Shown in pieces: positions 60,942 through 64,000 of a DNA stretch of 64,000 bases. This stretch comes from Sorangium aterium. Lineage in GTDB: Bacteria; Myxococcota_A; Polyangia; Polyangiales; Polyangiaceae. A program made the position numbers and the translations under genes. Location of the stretch: positions 2,914,001-2,978,000 of the forward strand of contig NZ_JAQNDK010000001.1 of assembly GCF_028368935.1 (NCBI RefSeq), in the 5' to 3' direction. How positions within the stretch are numbered: the stretch's first letter is position 1; each line of letters begins with the position of its first letter. The notes under the pieces were generated by a model. It was not told the origin of the DNA. It saw nothing but the letters and a program-made list of their open reading frames with translations, and made no database searches.

Positions 60942-62798
60942 ATGACCCAAGGCGTCCGCCCCCTGCACGAGCTCCGCGACGAGGCCCGCTCCGCGCTGGC
61001 CAGGAGCGATCTCACGCGCGCGCGCGACGCGCTCTTCAGCGCCCTCCAGCACACCATCGCCCGCGAGGAGGAGTACGTCGCCATGACGGACGAGCTCCGC
61101 GACGTGCTGGTCCGGCTGGGCGACGCGCGGAGCGCGCTCACCGTCTCCTGGTACGGCGGCAACGAGCAGAGCCAGCGCCCGCTCATCGCCAAGGTCCCGC
61201 CCATCGACCGCGCGCGCACCGTGCTCGCCTGGGCCGAGCGCGAGCAGGACCCGGAGCGGCAGAAGCGGCTCTACGGCCGCGCCGCCGACGAGTACGAGGC
61301 CGCCGGCCTCGTCGCGCAGGCCGCCATCGCCCGCGAGCGCGGCCAGGACTTCGCCCGCGCCCGCGCCCTCTGGTCGCGCCTCGCCCAGCTGCTCTCCTCG
61401 TCGGGCAGCGACCTCTACGCCGCCGGCCTCGCCCGCTTCAACCTCGCCCGCACCTCGCTCCGCACGGGCGACGCCGCGGCGGCGCGCGAGGCCGTCTTCG
61501 CCTCCGTCCACCTGCTCGAGGAGGCCGCCGACAGGTACGAGACCATCGGCCAGCGCGAGCGCGCCTTCGACTGCTACCAGGTCCTCATCGCCGTCGGGCG
61601 CGAGAGCCGCGCCTTCGAGCACGTGCTCGAGGGCTACGTGAACGTCATCCGCATCCTGCGCGAGGACCACCTGCGCTACTACGCGCTCCAGTCCTACGAG
61701 GAGGCCGTCGCCGCGGCCGAGAAGCAGGGCGAGATCTCCGCCGCCGCGACGCTCGCCCGCGAGATGGCCGCGTACGCCCGGAAAGAGGGGCTCACCGCCG
61801 TCGCCAACTTCGCCGTGCTCGCGCAGGCCCGCCTCTGGCAAGAGGTGTCCGCCGTCTCGCAGAAGCGCGCCGCCCCCCCCGAGATCGCCGAGAACGCGCT
61901 GCTCGCCGCCGTGATCGCGCTCGGCGAGGCGGGGCAGTACAGCAAGGTGGGCGGCGTCTACCGCGCCCTCACGCAGCTGCCGCTCGAGGAGACCCGGAAG
62001 AAGCACTATGCCCGCGCCGGCCGCCGCTACGTGAACGCGCAGGACCTGCCGATCGACGCCTCGCCGCTGCCCGCGCACCTCCGCCACGAGCTCGGCTTCC
62101 CGGACGTCTGGCACATCGACCTCGTCGAGTGGGAGCAGGCCGGCAGCGCCGCCCAGGCGTGCGGCGACATCGTGCTCGACCCGGCGCAGTGGTCCGAGGT
62201 CACCCGCCGCCGCGCCATGCTCGCCCGGCTGACCGCGCTCGCCGTCGAGGGCGCGACGCCCGAGGCCGCCCCCGCGCAGCAGCTCATCAGCCTCGCGGAG
62301 CAGCTCGCGACGGTCGAGCTCTACACGATCCTCTCGCCGCTCGAGCGCCTGTTCCGCCGCGCCGAGCCGAAGATCCGGGTGGCCGTCGTCCGCGCGCTCT
62401 CCCACTTCCTCTACAAGCGCACGTTCATCACGATCCGCGACGCGCTCGTGGATCCCGATCCCACCGTGGTCCACGAGGCCGCCCGCGCGCTGGAAGAGCT
62501 GCGCTTCGCCCACGCCTTCGATCCGCTCGCCCGCATCTACCGCGAGTCGCAGGCCGCCGCCGTGCGCGCCAGCGCCGTGCGGGCGATCGCGAAGATCGAC
62601 ACCCTCGAGGCCGGCGAGATGCTCCTCGGCATCCTCCAGCACGAGGGCGCCGAGGAGCGCGCCGTGGCCGTCGAGGCGCTCAAGCGCGTGCGCGGCATGA
62701 AGTTCGTGGAGCTCGCCCGCGGCTCGCTCGCCGAGCTGACAGGCTCCGCGCAGGCGGTGGTGCGAGAGATCCTCCAGAGTCGTGGCCTCAGCCCCTGA
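60942..62798 (+). CDS. TPR and HEAT-repeat protein
   Basis: A 618-residue cytoplasmic scaffold-like protein. Residues 1-300 are TPR-like helix pairs (HELRDEARSALARSDLTRAR, RQKRLYGRAADEYEAAGLVAQAA, YETIGQRERAFDCYQVLIAVG, YYALQSYEEAVAAAEKQGE). The rest turns into HEAT/ARM-like repeats with the AL-x-DPDP-x2-V pattern, for example IRVAVVRALSHFLYKR, IRDALVDPDPTVVHEAARALEEL and AVRASAVRAIAKIDTLEAG. Both motif types bind partner proteins. No enzymatic domain is present. The ATG at 60942 has only a weak upstream site. A palindromic element lies in the upstream region. Function unknown. Confidence 0.8.
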   Translation: MTQGVRPLHELRDEARSALARSDLTRARDALFSALQHTIAREEEYVAMTDELRDVLVRLGDARSALTVSWYGGNEQSQRPLIAKVPPIDRARTVLAWAEREQDPERQKRLYGRAADEYEAAGLVAQAAIARERGQDFARARALWSRLAQLLSSSGSDLYAAGLARFNLARTSLRTGDAAAAREAVFASVHLLEEAADRYETIGQRERAFDCYQVLIAVGRESRAFEHVLEGYVNVIRILREDHLRYYALQSYEEAVAAAEKQGEISAAATLAREMAAYARKEGLTAVANFAVLAQARLWQEVSAVSQKRAAPPEIAENALLAAVIALGEAGQYSKVGGVYRALTQLPLEETRKKHYARAGRRYVNAQDLPIDASPLPAHLRHELGFPDVWHIDLVEWEQAGSAAQACGDIVLDPAQWSEVTRRRAMLARLTALAVEGATPEAAPAQQLISLAEQLATVELYTILSPLERLFRRAEPKIRVAVVRALSHFLYKRTFITIRDALVDPDPTVVHEAARALEELRFAHAFDPLARIYRESQAAAVRASAVRAIAKIDTLEAGEMLLGILQHEGAEERAVAVEALKRVRGMKFVELARGSLAELTGSAQAVVREILQSRGLSP

Positions 62799-63409
62799 GC
62801 GCGCCTGCACGACCACGCGCCAGCACGACCGCGCGCCCGCCGGCCGCGCCGGGGCTCCACAACGAACCACGACGGAGCCGCGCGGGGGTGATCCGCTGTC
62901 CGGGCAGCGAGCGCAGACTGCGCCTGGCTCCTCCCCTCTCTCACGCACCGGAGACCGCGCCTCGGACGAGCCTCAGGCGAGTCAGACGAGCAACCCCGCG
63001 ATTGTGCGCTGCGGCAAGGGGATTCCCCTAACGAGTTTGGTTCTCGCAGCGCTTCTGGAGGGTGCACGTCGACATCCAGTCGGGATACCCTGCACGCGCC
63101 AATCCAACTCATCCCGAGAGCGTCTCGGAGCGCGATGGCGTAAGCATGGAAGCGGACGGAGCGCTTGGGGGAGCGCTGGGAAACCGCCGTCCGGGCTCCC
63201 GATGGTGCGCTGCTCGACACAGGTCGACTTCTCAGCGCGCCACCGGCGGCTCTTGTCTCGTGTGGGCAGCAGCTGGGCGCCGTACCGCGGCGCCCAGCTG
63301 CCCGCCGCCAGCGCGCGCCGATGCCGATCCAACGGCGGCCGGAGCTTGGCCGCGCCCTGGCGCAGGGCGGCCGCGCAGGGCGGCCGGAGCTCGACCCGCG
63401 CCCGGGCGC
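62799..63409. other. Gene-free stretch with a 14-bp hairpin
   Basis: 611 bp without a convincing gene between convergent genes. A perfect stem GCAGCTGGGCGCCG (63269-63282) and CGGCGCCCAGCTGC (63288-63301) with a 5-nt loop is the likely terminator for one or both genes. A GCGCAGGGCGGCC unit is repeated twice near 63360-63385. Lower-GC DNA at 62990-63040 might be a former gene. Confidence 0.5.
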
Positions 63410-64000
63410 TCAGCTGCGGAGGATCGACTCGAGCGCGGGCACGATGCGGGCGTAGCGGAACTTGTATCCGAGCTCTTCCGCCCGCCTGGGATAGACGCGC
63501 TGCCCGGTGGTGATGATCTCCGCCGCGTCGCCCATCCCCAGCTTCACCACGGCCTCGGGCACGCGGAGCCACGACGGCCGGTGGAGCACCGCGCCGATCG
63601 CCTGCGCGACCTCGTCGCCGGTCTGCGCGTACGGCGCGGTCATGTTGAAGGGGCCGCGCACCGCCTCGTTGTCCAGGGCGAGCAGGGTCATCCCCACGAC
63701 GTCGTCGCGGTGGATCCACGAGATGACCTGCTTGCCGTCGCCGACGGGCCCGCCCAGGAAGAACCGGAAGGGGGCGATCATCTTGTCGAGCGCGCCGCCG
63801 CCCTCGCCGATCACGACGCCGATGCGCAGCTGCACCGAGCGGACGCCGTGCTGCTCCTCGACGGCGCGGGCCGCCTCTTCCCAGCGGACGACGACGTCGG
63901 CGAGGAAGCCCTCGCCGGGCGCCGCGTCCTCGTCGAGCACCTTCTCGCCCGGCTGCGGGCCGTAGTAGCCCACGGCGGACGCGCAGAGGAACGTGCTGGG
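63410..64000 (-). CDS. TIGR01777-type NAD(P)-dependent epimerase (5' end outside window)
   Basis: The last 197 residues of a short-chain dehydrogenase/epimerase-like protein of the TIGR01777 (YfcH/SULA) group. Visible in the window: STFLCASAVGYYGPQPGEKV, where the Tyr-Tyr pair replaces the catalytic YxxxK, GFLADVVVRWEEAARAVEEQ, LRIGVVIGEGGGALDKMIAPFRFFLGGPVG, SWIHRDDVVGMTLLAL, GPFNMTAPYAQT, RPSWLRVPEAVVKLGMG and the C-terminal GYKFRYARIVPALESIL. The N-terminal NAD-binding Rossmann motif lies beyond position 64000. The family function is poorly defined, with possible links to cell division and cell-wall metabolism. Confidence 0.85.
   Translation of the reverse strand, partial: PSTFLCASAVGYYGPQPGEKVLDEDAAPGEGFLADVVVRWEEAARAVEEQHGVRSVQLRIGVVIGEGGGALDKMIAPFRFFLGGPVGDGKQVISWIHRDDVVGMTLLALDNEAVRGPFNMTAPYAQTGDEVAQAIGAVLHRPSWLRVPEAVVKLGMGDAAEIITTGQRVYPRRAEELGYKFRYARIVPALESILRS

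Noticed and set aside
59342-63031. 1229-codon plus-strand ORF, and similar long ORFs such as 12843-15377
   Set aside because: They are shadows of real genes on the opposite strand or in another frame; the peptides are Arg/Ala/Pro-rich and lack domains. High GC makes such open frames common.

Overview
The window is high-GC DNA (roughly 70% by eye) with strong G/C at codon third positions and many GTG starts. Its gene families are typical of a large-genome myxobacterium of the Sorangium/Polyangium type: several Ser/Thr protein kinases including kinase fusions, many lipoproteins with Gly/Ser- or Ala/Pro-rich linkers, an AgmX/PglI-like C-terminal domain, RsbR-like STAS proteins and an oversized sensor kinase. 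The genus is inferred, not proven. I see no rRNA, tRNA, CRISPR array, intact insertion sequence or prophage.

Layout. 0.3-8 kb: a frameshifted M1 aminopeptidase lipoprotein, a hypothetical protein, a long inverted hexanucleotide array, a coiled-coil protein, an AgmX-like lipoprotein, a eukaryotic-type hexokinase and a small hypothetical protein. 8-10 kb: a small CxxC protein, the 3' remnant of a PP2C phosphatase and a beta-helix lipoprotein. 10.3-15.4 kb: one 1716-residue kinase/ATPase/GAF/STAS regulator. 15.7-23.7 kb: a five-gene catabolic operon (hydantoinase/oxoprolinase A and B subunits, a second hydantoinase-A-like protein, a DUF917 protein and an NCS1 permease), predicted to import and open a cyclic amide. 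23.7-36.9 kb: 6-phosphogluconate dehydrogenase, envelope proteins, a Ser/Thr kinase, an ArsC/Spx-family protein, an ABC-F ATPase and a multi-domain histidine kinase.

37-43.2 kb holds the most interesting block. A YceI-like lipoprotein precedes a tight run of four coupled genes behind a short lipoprotein: a 137-residue precursor-like lipoprotein ending in a Cys-Gly motif, an MNIO (DUF692) oxidase, its DUF2063-type partner, an ECF sigma factor and a six-helix DUF1109/NrsF-like membrane anti-sigma. This matches the logic of bufferin-type copper-binding RiPP operons under SigF-NrsF control. The precursor differs from the classical DUF2282 form: it looks lipid-anchored, with a long Pro/Ala tether and a tiny C-terminal core.

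43.3-64 kb: beta-propeller lipoproteins (one 6-phosphogluconolactonase-like), RsmG, a VOC protein, an ArsR/SRPBCC pair, a Mesh1-like HD hydrolase, an OprO/P-type porin, a kinase-FGE fusion followed at once by a MIDAS-containing protein, an S-adenosylmethionine methyltransferase of the PF04672 type, an RsbR-like STAS protein, a thioredoxin-fold protein, a GH18 protein, a TPR/HEAT protein and the 3' part of a TIGR01777-type epimerase cut by the window edge. Several intergenic spaces hold unusual repeats: the hexamer array at 3.6 kb, an 86-bp element with inverted ends at 7.35 kb, a paired repeat at 44.6/47.3 kb, a hairpin and direct-repeat complex at 56.2 kb and a palindromic element at 60.7 kb.
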